A DNA stretch of 64,000 nt from Porticoccaceae bacterium (GTDB taxonomy: Bacteria; Pseudomonadota; Gammaproteobacteria; Pseudomonadales; Porticoccaceae), in NCBI GenBank assembly GCA_023228865.1, contig JALOAH010000003.1, positions 30,635 through 94,634 of the forward strand, given 5' to 3'. Under the pieces are notes generated by a model that searched no databases, had not been told where the DNA came from, and saw only the letters and a list, made by a program, of their open reading frames with translations. This document shows positions 25,832 to 34,037 of this stretch, in pieces. Position 1 is the first letter of the stretch; every line of letters begins with the position of its first letter. Position numbers and translations under genes: made by a program.

Positions 25832-27085
25832 ATGGATTCTAAAAGCAATGCGCCAACGCCGATTATCGATAACCTTGAATTTATCGGTAATCCGTTTCGC
25901 CAGAAAGTTTTTGATACCGGCGTTCACAGCGCTGACGATATCCCTGGCGCCGATGATGATCTTGAGTATGCATTAAAGTTTCTCTTTAGCTACAACGGCA
26001 GCACAGCAACATTCAACAGCTACCGGCGTGAAATCGAGCGTTTGCTGCAATGGGCCTGGCGAATTGAAAAAATATCCATACTTAGCTTGCGGCGGGAACA
26101 TATTGAAGATTTTATTCGCTTCTGTACACGGCCGCCCACCGCCTGGATAGGCACAAAAAATGTGGCCAGATTCATCACCAAAAATGGTCAACGCAAGGCC
26201 AATGAGGCTTGGCGGCCTTTTGTGGTCAGTGCATCGAAAAGCGAATTTCGCCAGGGTATCAAGCCGACACCAAAAGCCTTTATGTTGTCCCAATCGGCGA
26301 TCAAGGCAACCTTCACAGCGCTGTCATCCTTTTATGATTATTTGCTGCAGGAAACCCTGATTGAGGCCAATCCTGTGGCGTTAATCCGCCAAAAAAGCAA
26401 GTTTGTGCGCAAGGATCAAGTTAAGCCTGTGGTGCGGAGAATTTCCAATTTGCAGTGGGAATATGTGCTTGAAACTGCGCGGACACTGGCTGAAGAAGAC
26501 CCCATCGAGCACGAACGCACACTGTTTATCATGACCTGCCTGTTATCCATGTATTTGCGCATATCGGAGTTGGTCGCCGATGAACGTTCTGCTCCGGTTA
26601 TGGGTGATTTTCGCAAGGATCAGGATGGCAGCTGGTGGTTTCATGTCACCGGCAAAGGCAATAAAAGCCGAACGGTTACCGTCTGTGATGACATGATCGC
26701 TGCCTTGAAGCGGTACCGAGTTTTTTTGGGCTTAACGCCCCTGCCCACTCCCGACGAAAAAATTCCTTTAATATCAAAAATTAAGGGTGTTGGCCCGGTA
26801 ACGAGCACAAGACAGATACGAAAAATTGTCCAATTTTGTTTTGACACCACCTTCGAGCGTATGCGGCGGGATGGTTTGGAGGACGATGCCCAGGATCTGA
26901 AAGCGGCCACGGTTCACTGGTTGCGACACACTGGCATTTCTGAGGATGTCAAATTCAGACCCCGAGAGCACGTTCGCGACGATGCCGGTCACTCCAGCAT
27001 GGCCACCACGGACAGATACATTGAGTCGGATCTGCGTGAGCGCCATGCTTCAGGGCGAAAAAAGCAGATTTCAGACCTGATTTAA
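25832..27085 (+). CDS. Tyrosine recombinase / integrase
   Basis: A 417-residue site-specific recombinase with all catalytic residues by position: R243 (LRISELV), K275 (GKGNKSR), H362-x-x-R365 (HWLRHT), H387 (AGHSSM) and the nucleophile Y396 (TDRYIE). Residues about 45-180 form a SAM-like core-binding domain. It is longer than XerC/XerD and lacks the extra insert of integron integrases. No other phage or transposon gene is nearby; it ends 20 bases from the converging GNAT/C39 gene. Base composition is a little lower in GC than its neighbours, consistent with acquisition. Confidence 0.9.
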   Translation: MDSKSNAPTPIIDNLEFIGNPFRQKVFDTGVHSADDIPGADDDLEYALKFLFSYNGSTATFNSYRREIERLLQWAWRIEKISILSLRREHIEDFIRFCTRPPTAWIGTKNVARFITKNGQRKANEAWRPFVVSASKSEFRQGIKPTPKAFMLSQSAIKATFTALSSFYDYLLQETLIEANPVALIRQKSKFVRKDQVKPVVRRISNLQWEYVLETARTLAEEDPIEHERTLFIMTCLLSMYLRISELVADERSAPVMGDFRKDQDGSWWFHVTGKGNKSRTVTVCDDMIAALKRYRVFLGLTPLPTPDEKIPLISKIKGVGPVTSTRQIRKIVQFCFDTTFERMRRDGLEDDAQDLKAATVHWLRHTGISEDVKFRPREHVRDDAGHSSMATTDRYIESDLRERHASGRKKQISDLI

Positions 27086-27105
27086 CTGGATTATGGCTTG
27101 AGTTC

Positions 27106-28224
27106 CTAAAGCTGGTGCGGCTTGACAATAACCGCCGTTCGCAACGGATAGCGGCCAAACCGCGACATTTTGAGAAAATCCCGATGGGCTATGGGCAAAT
27201 GCTGGCTGTCGAAACCACTGGGGCTCTGCTCTTCCGGATCCGGGTCTGAATCGTGAACGTAAAGACAGTCCTCATCGTAGCCGCTCATGGTCACCCAGTG
27301 GGGGGCTTTGCGGCCATCCAGCCTGTAGGTGCTGATTAAAATAATGGGAATATTGCCTTTGGCAAACTCGGCGATGAGATTGCTGTGGTGGAAATCCTTG
27401 TAGCGAATTTTGATTTTTTCGGTTTTTGCCTGGGCGATAAAATCCCCGTGGACAAGGCCGATAACCCGTTTTTTATTTTCATCGCGAACGCTGTCGACAA
27501 AAAGAGTGGTGTCCTGATTGAGCCAGACTTCAACCCCATAGTTGCGGCGATGCGCCGCGAGAGCCAACCCCACAGGATGGCAGCCGCCGTGGCCTGATGT
27601 CATAAAAATGGTGGTGGCTTCGCGCCAGATTTGCAGTTCTTCGTGCTGGCTGGGCGAATATTTCTTCGATAGCGCCCGCATTGCCATCATCAATGCCGCG
27701 GGACCGCAGGTAAAGGGCGTGGTTTGCTGAATCCAGGGAATAGAGCGGTTTTGCGCAATTTGCGGCACGGTGCGAATGCATTTTTGCATTCTCAGGGCGT
27801 CGTTATTGTCCTTGTAGTAATTGCGGTAAATACCAAAAGGCTGATAGCCCATGCTCTCGTAAAGCTGTATGGCAGCGTTGTTTTCCACGTTCACTTCAAG
27901 GCGCAGAAAGACCCTCCCCGATTCTTCGGTGACTTCCTCCCCTTTCAACATCAGAGCCCTGGCTATGCCACAACCGCGATAATCGGGATCGATGGCAATA
28001 GAATACAGCCTGGCAAGGGTGGTGCCGCGAAGAAAGATAATCAGGCTATAGCCCAAAATCTGCCCTTCCATTTCAGCGACAATAAAGGCGCAGTTGTCCG
28101 CCTGAATCCAGTGGCGAAAACTCCGCCGGCTCAGCCTGTCGGTGGTAAAGCACTTTTTTTCAATATGCAACAACAAAGGGAGATCAGCAGGAGTGACATC
28201 GCGAATGGCGATTTTGTTTTTCAT
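27106..28224 (-). CDS. GNAT acetyltransferase / C39-like peptidase fusion
   Basis: 372 residues in two domains. Residues about 5-150 are a GNAT acetyltransferase with the acetyl-CoA loop DYRGCGIARAL and the RimI-like motif NNAAIQLYESMGYQPFG. Residues about 160-372 are a papain-fold C39-like (DUF3335-type) peptidase with Cys173 in TPFTCGPAALM and His309 in KAPHWVTMSGYD. No signal peptide. The ATG at 28224 has GGGAG eight bases upstream; the frame upstream of it is not coding-like. In related genomes this fusion lies beside the RimK-like ligase, which here is 6 kb away (34038). The two are probably a peptide-tagging or peptide-modifying system. Confidence 0.88.
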   Translation of the reverse strand: MKNKIAIRDVTPADLPLLLHIEKKCFTTDRLSRRSFRHWIQADNCAFIVAEMEGQILGYSLIIFLRGTTLARLYSIAIDPDYRGCGIARALMLKGEEVTEESGRVFLRLEVNVENNAAIQLYESMGYQPFGIYRNYYKDNNDALRMQKCIRTVPQIAQNRSIPWIQQTTPFTCGPAALMMAMRALSKKYSPSQHEELQIWREATTIFMTSGHGGCHPVGLALAAHRRNYGVEVWLNQDTTLFVDSVRDENKKRVIGLVHGDFIAQAKTEKIKIRYKDFHHSNLIAEFAKGNIPIILISTYRLDGRKAPHWVTMSGYDEDCLYVHDSDPDPEEQSPSGFDSQHLPIAHRDFLKMSRFGRYPLRTAVIVKPHQL

Positions 28225-28356
28225 ATGGATGGAACTCCCAACTTTGACACAGCTTTGACTTGCCCTTGATGATAGCAACAGAACAACAAAAACTGTTGCC
28301 GAGGCTGTTGACCAGTTTGCCAAAACTTTGGAACACAAAGCAACCACAGAACCCAA

Positions 28357-28387
28357 AAGCCGCTGAAAATTGATTTCTCAGCGGCTT
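28357..28387. terminator. Stem-loop terminator after the beta-oxidation operon
   Basis: A perfect ten-pair stem AAGCCGCTGA / TCAGCGGCTT with an 11-base loop. Read on the minus strand it is followed by TTTT. It lies 84 bases after the stop of the SDR gene (28471) and before the GNAT/C39 start, so it should end the thiolase-fadB-SDR transcript. Confidence 0.65.
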
Positions 28388-28470
28388 GTCTTGTCGGCTC
28401 AGGTTGTCGGTTCAGACAATGGCCGCGATTTCTTGCGAATGATTATCCCTGTCGATGTTACACCGAGCAA

Positions 28471-29241
28471 TTACCGGGGTTGCATACGGATACCCGCATC
28501 CATTCTGATGCATTCGCCATTGGTGTAATCGTTTTCGACAATGTACTGTGAAAGATGGGCAATTTCTTCCGGCTTGCCGAGGCGCTGGGGATAGAGCGGG
28601 CTTTCACAGAGACTTTTGTAAGCAGCTTCAGGCAGGGTGTCAAACAGCGGTGTATGAATCAGGCCGGGCACGATGGTATTGACGCGAATGCCGTAAACGG
28701 CAAGATCCCGAGCCGCAGGCAGGGTGATGCCGACAACCCCGCCTTTGGAGGCGCTGTAGGCGATCTGGCCGATCTGGCCTTCGTAGGCGGCAATGGAAGC
28801 GGTGTTGATAATAACACCCCGGCCCCCATCCCCAGTGACGGTATCCTGCTTGGCCATCTGTTCAGCTGCGAGGCGAAGTACGTTGAAGGTTCCCACCAGG
28901 TTGACATTAATCACCTTGGTAAACAGCGCCAGTGGCATGGCCTTACCTTTGCTGACGGTTTTTGCCGGATCGGCAATGCCGGCAAAGTTATTGCAGATGT
29001 GAATGGCGCCAAAGGTTGCCACGGTTTTGGCAATGGCGGCGGCAACATCCTCTTCGCTCACCACATTAACCTTGATGTAAATGACGCTGTCACCAAGTTC
29101 TTTCACCAGAGCCTGACCGCGCTCTTCGTTCATGTCAAAAATCGCAGCTTTGGCGCCCAGAGCCACATACCGACGCACAGTGGCTTCACCCAAACCTGAT
29201 GCACCACCGGTGACAATTGCAACCTTACCTTTTATTTCCAT
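28471..29241 (-). CDS. 3-hydroxyacyl-CoA dehydrogenase, SDR (HSD10-like) type
   Basis: 256 residues. An SDR closely resembling 17beta-HSD10 / 2-methyl-3-hydroxybutyryl-CoA dehydrogenases. NAD loop TGGASGLGEATV, NNFAGIADP in place of NNAG, catalytic serine in INTASIAAYEG, YSASKGG (Y-x3-K), and the C-terminal NGECIRMDAGIRM. It oxidises 3-hydroxyacyl-CoA with NAD+. GAGGAG ribosome site. Last gene of the thiolase - FadB - SDR operon, 45 bases after the FadB-type gene. Confidence 0.9.
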   Translation of the reverse strand: MEIKGKVAIVTGGASGLGEATVRRYVALGAKAAIFDMNEERGQALVKELGDSVIYIKVNVVSEEDVAAAIAKTVATFGAIHICNNFAGIADPAKTVSKGKAMPLALFTKVINVNLVGTFNVLRLAAEQMAKQDTVTGDGGRGVIINTASIAAYEGQIGQIAYSASKGGVVGITLPAARDLAVYGIRVNTIVPGLIHTPLFDTLPEAAYKSLCESPLYPQRLGKPEEIAHLSQYIVENDYTNGECIRMDAGIRMQPR

Positions 29242-29286
29242 TGGTTATCTCCTCTTTGGTTAATCAAAAATGATTGTCAGAACTTT

Positions 29287-31434
29287 TTATAAAATCCATT
29301 CGTTGGCATTGAGCTTGTCAGCGACAATGGCCGGAGCCTGGAATCGCTCGCCAAATGCTGTCGACAATTGCTCGCAGCGCTCAATAAATTTGGCCAGGCC
29401 GTAGGTGTTGACAAACTGGATGAATCCTCCCGTGTGGGTGGGCGCACCTATGCCCATAATGGAGCCTATATTGCCCTCTGCCGCAGTGCGCAGCACGCCG
29501 GATTGCAAACATTTAAGGGACTCGATCACCGGACGAAAAAGCAGGCGATCTTTAATATCCTGGTCGTTGATAGCGGTTTCTTGTTTATAGTAAAGCGCCA
29601 GCAATTGCGGCCAGACTTCCTTGCCGCCACCCTCTTTATAGTCGTAAAAACCGCCGTCCTTATATTTGCCGCAGCGTTGGTATTGGTTAACCAGAGTGTC
29701 CAGAATCTGGCGCATGGTATCCCGTTCGCCCCAGATATCGACAAGTCCCATGTCATTCCACGAATCCAGTACTTTTTTATTCAGTTCAAGGGAAATTTCG
29801 TCGTGAATCGCCAGGGGACCCAGCGGCATGCCCAGCTGTTTGCCGAGATTGTCGATTTTTACGGGATGAACCCCTTCCGCCAACAGGCGAATGCCCTCAT
29901 CCAAATAGGTGATAAAGGTTCGCGACGAGAAAAATCCCAGGGAGTCATTGACGACAATGGGTGTTTTTTTCAATTGTTTGGCAAAGTCAAAGGCTTTGGC
30001 CAGGGTTTCGTCGCTGGTTTTGGCGCCGCAGATAATTTCAATTAACGGCATTTTATCGGCGGGGGAGAAAAAGTGGATGCCGATAAAGTTTTCCGGCCTG
30101 GCGCTCGCCTCTGCGAGCTTGGCAATGGGCAGCGTGGAGGTATTGGTGGCCCAAATACCGCCCTCCCCCAGATAGCTTTCCGCAGCCGCTGTCAGGTTTT
30201 TTTTGGTGTCCATATCCTCATAGACGGTTTCGATGATGAGATCGCAGCCCTGAAAATCCTCAAGCCTGGTGGTGGGCGTGATCAAATCGACAATGGTTGT
30301 TTTATCCGCATCCTGCATTCGCCCCTGGGCGACGCGCTTTGCCAGCAATGCTTCAGTATAGGCTTTGGCTTTTTCCGCGCTTGCCAGTGATTGCGCCTTG
30401 ATGACGACACTGATTCCGGCCATGGCGCAAACATTGGCAATGCCCTGCCCCATCATGCCCGCCCCTAAAATACCGACTTTTTTAACCGTATTGACGGCGA
30501 TTCCTTTGGGGCGGCTGAGTCCGCTATTCACCTTTGTCATCTGAAAAAAGAAGGTGGTCATCATGTTTTTGGCTTCTGGCGTCGCCACCAGATAGGTGAG
30601 ACCGCGACTTTCAATGCGCAGTGCGGTTTCAAAATCAAGGCGTGCGGCTTCCACGGCGCAGTTGAGAATTTCCTCCGGCGCGGGCAACAGGCCGCGGGTT
30701 TTCTGTTGGACCATCACGGGCGCCATGGCGAGAAGTTGTGCCAAATTTGGGCTGGAGGCACTGCCGCCGGGAATACTGAAACCGTCACGATCCCAGGGCT
30801 GTAGGGCAGCCTGAGGATTTTTTACATGGGCGAGAATATAGGCTTTCGCTGTGGGTATGAGTTCGTCAAGTCTGGCGACGGTTGCATCAATGATGCCCTG
30901 ATTTAAGGCCGCGGCAGGCGCTATTTTTTTGCCGTCAAGAAGAAAGGGCAAGGCTGTTTCCAGACCGAGGAGATTAACCATACGCACAATGCCACCGCCA
31001 CCAGGCAGCAGCCCCAGGGTTACTTCCGGCAAACCCAGTTGCACGGATTTATGGTCATAGGCGATGCGGTAATTACAGGCCAGCGCCAGCTCAAAGCCAC
31101 CGCCGAGGGCTGCGCCGTTGATCGCGGCAACCACAGGCACCGGCAGTTTTTCGAGACGGCGAAGCTGGCTTTTCATCTCGGTTAACCACTGCATAAACCA
31201 GGGCTTGTCTTCCTCCCTGGTGGCCAGCAGGACGTTGAGGTCGGCGCCGGCAAAAAAGACTTTTTTTGCCGAGGCAATAACAACCCCCGCCAGGCCTTCT
31301 TCGCTTTCCAGTTTGGCCAGGGTGTCTTCCATGGCCTGCTCGTACTCTTTGTTCATGGCATTGACAGAGCCTGTCATGTCCATGGTGACGGTCACTATAC
31401 CGTCCGTGTCCTTTTCGTATTTAAAGACGCTCAT
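29287..31434 (-). CDS. Bifunctional enoyl-CoA hydratase / 3-hydroxyacyl-CoA dehydrogenase (FadB/FadJ type)
   Basis: 715 residues, the alpha subunit of a fatty-acid beta-oxidation complex. The N-terminal crotonase domain has both catalytic glutamates (GGGFELALACNYRIA and LPEVTLGLLPGGGG). The dehydrogenase domain begins near residue 315 with GILGAGMMGQGIAN and has the catalytic His in IGIHFFSPADKMPLIE. GGAGA site before the ATG. It lies between the thiolase (54 bases upstream) and an extra SDR dehydrogenase, so the operon encodes two 3-hydroxyacyl-CoA dehydrogenases of different folds. Confidence 0.94.
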   Translation of the reverse strand: MSVFKYEKDTDGIVTVTMDMTGSVNAMNKEYEQAMEDTLAKLESEEGLAGVVIASAKKVFFAGADLNVLLATREEDKPWFMQWLTEMKSQLRRLEKLPVPVVAAINGAALGGGFELALACNYRIAYDHKSVQLGLPEVTLGLLPGGGGIVRMVNLLGLETALPFLLDGKKIAPAAALNQGIIDATVARLDELIPTAKAYILAHVKNPQAALQPWDRDGFSIPGGSASSPNLAQLLAMAPVMVQQKTRGLLPAPEEILNCAVEAARLDFETALRIESRGLTYLVATPEAKNMMTTFFFQMTKVNSGLSRPKGIAVNTVKKVGILGAGMMGQGIANVCAMAGISVVIKAQSLASAEKAKAYTEALLAKRVAQGRMQDADKTTIVDLITPTTRLEDFQGCDLIIETVYEDMDTKKNLTAAAESYLGEGGIWATNTSTLPIAKLAEASARPENFIGIHFFSPADKMPLIEIICGAKTSDETLAKAFDFAKQLKKTPIVVNDSLGFFSSRTFITYLDEGIRLLAEGVHPVKIDNLGKQLGMPLGPLAIHDEISLELNKKVLDSWNDMGLVDIWGERDTMRQILDTLVNQYQRCGKYKDGGFYDYKEGGGKEVWPQLLALYYKQETAINDQDIKDRLLFRPVIESLKCLQSGVLRTAAEGNIGSIMGIGAPTHTGGFIQFVNTYGLAKFIERCEQLSTAFGERFQAPAIVADKLNANEWIL

Positions 31435-31488
31435 GATAAAAATTCTCCGCGGCTTGCAAACTTGGCAAACCTCTGCAAATAAGCCTGT

Positions 31489-32697
31489 TTAGAGTCGCTC
31501 GATAATCGTGGAAATGCCCATGCCACCGGCGACGCACAGGGACAGCATGGCGCGCTTGAGATTGCGGCGTTCAAGCTCGTCGAGCATGATACTGACCAGC
31601 ATACCGCCGGTGGCTCCTAGCGGGTGCCCCATGGCGATGGAGCCACCGTTGACATTGGTAACGGCAGGGTCAATGTCCAGGTCTTTCATATAGCGCAATG
31701 CTACAGAGGCGAAAGCTTCATTAATTTCCCAAAGGTCAATATCCGCTGTTGTCAGCCCGGCCTTGCGCAAACATTTCTGTGCCGCAGGGCCGGGACCGAC
31801 AAGCATAATGGTGGGATCGGTGGCCAACACCGCGCTGGCGACGATGCGGCCTCGAGGCTTGAGATTGAGATCTCTGCCCGCTTTTTCACTGCCGATTAAA
31901 ACGGCGCTGGCGCCATCGACAATGCCCGATGAATTGCCCGGTGTGTGGACATGAACAATTTTGTCGAGGTGGTTATATTTTTTGATGATGATGTCGTCGT
32001 AACCCATCTTGCCCATTTTTTCGAATGAGGGTTTGAGTTTGGCCAGGGTTTCCAGGCTGGTTCCCGGTTTAATGAAGTCATCTTTTTCAAGAATAACCAG
32101 GCCATTTTTGTCGAGCACCGCAACCACCGAACGGTCGAAATAACCGTTATCCCGGGCATGGGCTGCACGTTTATGGGATTCAACGGCAAAGGCGTCGACG
32201 TCTTCCCTTGAGTAGCCTTCAAGGGTGGCGATGGTGTCCGCCCCTACCCCCTGGGGAACAAAATCGGTTTTTATGACAAAGGCAGGGTCAGAAAACATGG
32301 CGCCGCCATTGCTGCCCATTTTCACTCTGGACATGCATTCAACACCGCCGGCGACCACCAGATCCTCCCAGCCAGAGGCGACTTTTTGGGCGGCGATATT
32401 CACCGCTTCAAGGCCGGAAGCGCAAAAGCGATCCAACTGAACCCCGGGAACAGATTCCGCCCACTGGGCGTTCATCACCATCATTTTGGCAATGTCACTG
32501 CCCTGCTCGCCTATTGGTGTGACGCAGCCCATCACCACATCATCCACATAGGCTGTATCCAAATCATGGCGCGCCTGGAGGGCTTTCAAAAGCCCTGCGC
32601 CCAGATCCACGGGTTTGACTTCGTGGAGCTTGCCGTCGTCTTTGCCCTTGCTTCGCGGCGTGCGAACAGCATCGTAGATGTAGGCGTAATTGGCCAT
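31489..32697 (-). CDS. Acetyl-CoA C-acyltransferase (thiolase)
   Basis: 402 residues. It cleaves 3-ketoacyl-CoA in the last beta-oxidation step. Nucleophilic cysteine in LDRFCASGLEAVN, active His in GGSIAMGHPLGATGG, second Cys in LCVAGGMG, and NEAFASVAL. The ATG at 32697 with AGGA upstream is preferred over a frame extension to 32763, which would overlap the promoter. It is first in the operon and divergent from an AraC regulator. Which chain length it prefers cannot be read here. Confidence 0.93.
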   Translation of the reverse strand: MANYAYIYDAVRTPRSKGKDDGKLHEVKPVDLGAGLLKALQARHDLDTAYVDDVVMGCVTPIGEQGSDIAKMMVMNAQWAESVPGVQLDRFCASGLEAVNIAAQKVASGWEDLVVAGGVECMSRVKMGSNGGAMFSDPAFVIKTDFVPQGVGADTIATLEGYSREDVDAFAVESHKRAAHARDNGYFDRSVVAVLDKNGLVILEKDDFIKPGTSLETLAKLKPSFEKMGKMGYDDIIIKKYNHLDKIVHVHTPGNSSGIVDGASAVLIGSEKAGRDLNLKPRGRIVASAVLATDPTIMLVGPGPAAQKCLRKAGLTTADIDLWEINEAFASVALRYMKDLDIDPAVTNVNGGSIAMGHPLGATGGMLVSIMLDELERRNLKRAMLSLCVAGGMGISTIIERL

Positions 32698-32772
32698 AGG
32701 ATTCCTGTAAAAGGTTCTAGTTGCAGAGAAGCTAATAGTGTCCCTGCCGAAAGGACTAAGCAATGACTTTTG

Positions 32773-32802
32773 TTGTGATTAAAATAGACATTTGAGTACA
32801 AT
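32773..32802 (+). promoter_or_regulatory. Promoter of the AraC-type regulator
   Basis: TTGTGA (32773-32778), 18 bases, TACAAT (32797-32802), about 33 bases before the ATG at 32835. It overlaps the promoter for the opposite strand almost completely, so the two genes cannot be transcribed at full rate at once. Confidence 0.5.
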
Positions 32803-32805
32803 CAA
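32778..32805 (-). promoter_or_regulatory. Promoter of the thiolase-fadB-SDR operon
   Basis: On the minus strand TTGATT (32800-32805), 16 bases, TTTAAT (32778-32783), about 80 bases before the thiolase ATG. It lies back-to-back on the same DNA as the promoter of the AraC-type gene. Confidence 0.5.
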
Positions 32806-32834
32806 AAATCAAACATGAAAACTGTAAGGTGCCC

Positions 32835-33872
32835 ATGAGCAGACTCAGCATTGCCGCCCCTTTTGTTGTCAACATGCTGGCGGGGGCAAAAAATAAAGGC
32901 CATGATATCAGCAAGTTAGCAGCTGATTCCGGGATGCCTGGGAATATTCTCACCTCGCCGAAGGCGAGAGTCAGCTTTGAACAGTTATCGAGATTAAACA
33001 ATTCACTAGCGTCACTGCTGGATGATGAAGGCTATGGGCTAACCTCAAAACCGCAACGCCAGGGCACCTTTAAGCTGTGCTGTTACAGCGCTATTCATGC
33101 CGAAACCCTCGAACAGGCCGTTGAGATTTTTGCCGAATTTTATAATTTGATGGAACTGGATTTTATTCACAGTCTGGAGTACGACCAGGATCAGGTTAAA
33201 TATCAGCTTTCCCGCCGCCCCGGCGCCCGCATCGACAACAGCTATATAATTGAATACACATTGCTGGTTATCCATCGCACCCTGTGCTGGATGGCCAATA
33301 CCCGCATTCCCCTCATAAAGGTGGATCTGGATTACGCAAAACCCCGCTACAGCGCCGAATACGCCTATGTTTTTTATGGCGCCCCGCTGGCGTTCAATCA
33401 AGGCAGCAATGCCCTGTACTTCAGTAAAGAAAAACTCAAGCTGCAAAATGTGCGCAATTTTTCCCATTTGAAGGCGTTTCTCAGGCAGGCGCCCCTAACG
33501 TTGCTGTCCCAGGGCATTCAAGCGGACTACCTGTCTTCGCAAATCAGCCGCTGGCTGGAAATCAGCCTTGCCCGACACCATGAGTTGCCCAATGTCAGCA
33601 AAGCGTCGGAGCGTTTTGGTCTCCATCCCCAAACCCTGAAGAATAAACTCAAGGTGGCCGGCACCAGTTATCAGGATCTCAAGATAAAGGTGCGTCGCAC
33701 CATGGCCACCAATCTGATTGCAGATCCCAACCTCAGCGGTGAGGCCATTGCCTTTCAGCTCGGCTTTTCAGAACCCAGCGCGTTTATTCGCGCGTTTAAA
33801 GCCTGGACGGGCTTGACGCCCCTGGCCTACCGCAAAACATTCTTTGGCGCGAAAGTTGCGCCGGTTGCCTGA
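32835..33872 (+). CDS. AraC family transcriptional regulator
   Basis: About 345 residues. The C-terminal 90 residues are an AraC helix-turn-helix pair (VSKASERFGLHPQTLKNKL and GEAIAFQLGFSEPSAFIRAFKAWTG). The N-terminal part is the arabinose-binding-superfamily effector domain of the OruR/ToxR-like type (KLCCYSAIHAETLEQAVEIFAEFYNL split). It starts with ATG at 32835 (AAGG upstream), two codons after a GTG. Divergent position makes it the likely regulator of the neighbouring beta-oxidation operon, perhaps sensing an acyl-CoA or fatty acid; inference. Confidence 0.9.
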   Translation: MSRLSIAAPFVVNMLAGAKNKGHDISKLAADSGMPGNILTSPKARVSFEQLSRLNNSLASLLDDEGYGLTSKPQRQGTFKLCCYSAIHAETLEQAVEIFAEFYNLMELDFIHSLEYDQDQVKYQLSRRPGARIDNSYIIEYTLLVIHRTLCWMANTRIPLIKVDLDYAKPRYSAEYAYVFYGAPLAFNQGSNALYFSKEKLKLQNVRNFSHLKAFLRQAPLTLLSQGIQADYLSSQISRWLEISLARHHELPNVSKASERFGLHPQTLKNKLKVAGTSYQDLKIKVRRTMATNLIADPNLSGEAIAFQLGFSEPSAFIRAFKAWTGLTPLAYRKTFFGAKVAPVA

Positions 33873-34037
33873 ATTGTTGTGGGAAAAGCGGTGAGTTTGA
33901 GCCTGTATTGCGGATTGGCGTGTAGCCCCCGGCAATCTGGGCGAACATTTTTTCCGGTTGCCCAACGGCGAAAAGAAGCGCAAAATTCACCGTTATCAAG
34001 CCTTCTCTTTCACTCCTTGCCCACTACCTAAGCAAAC

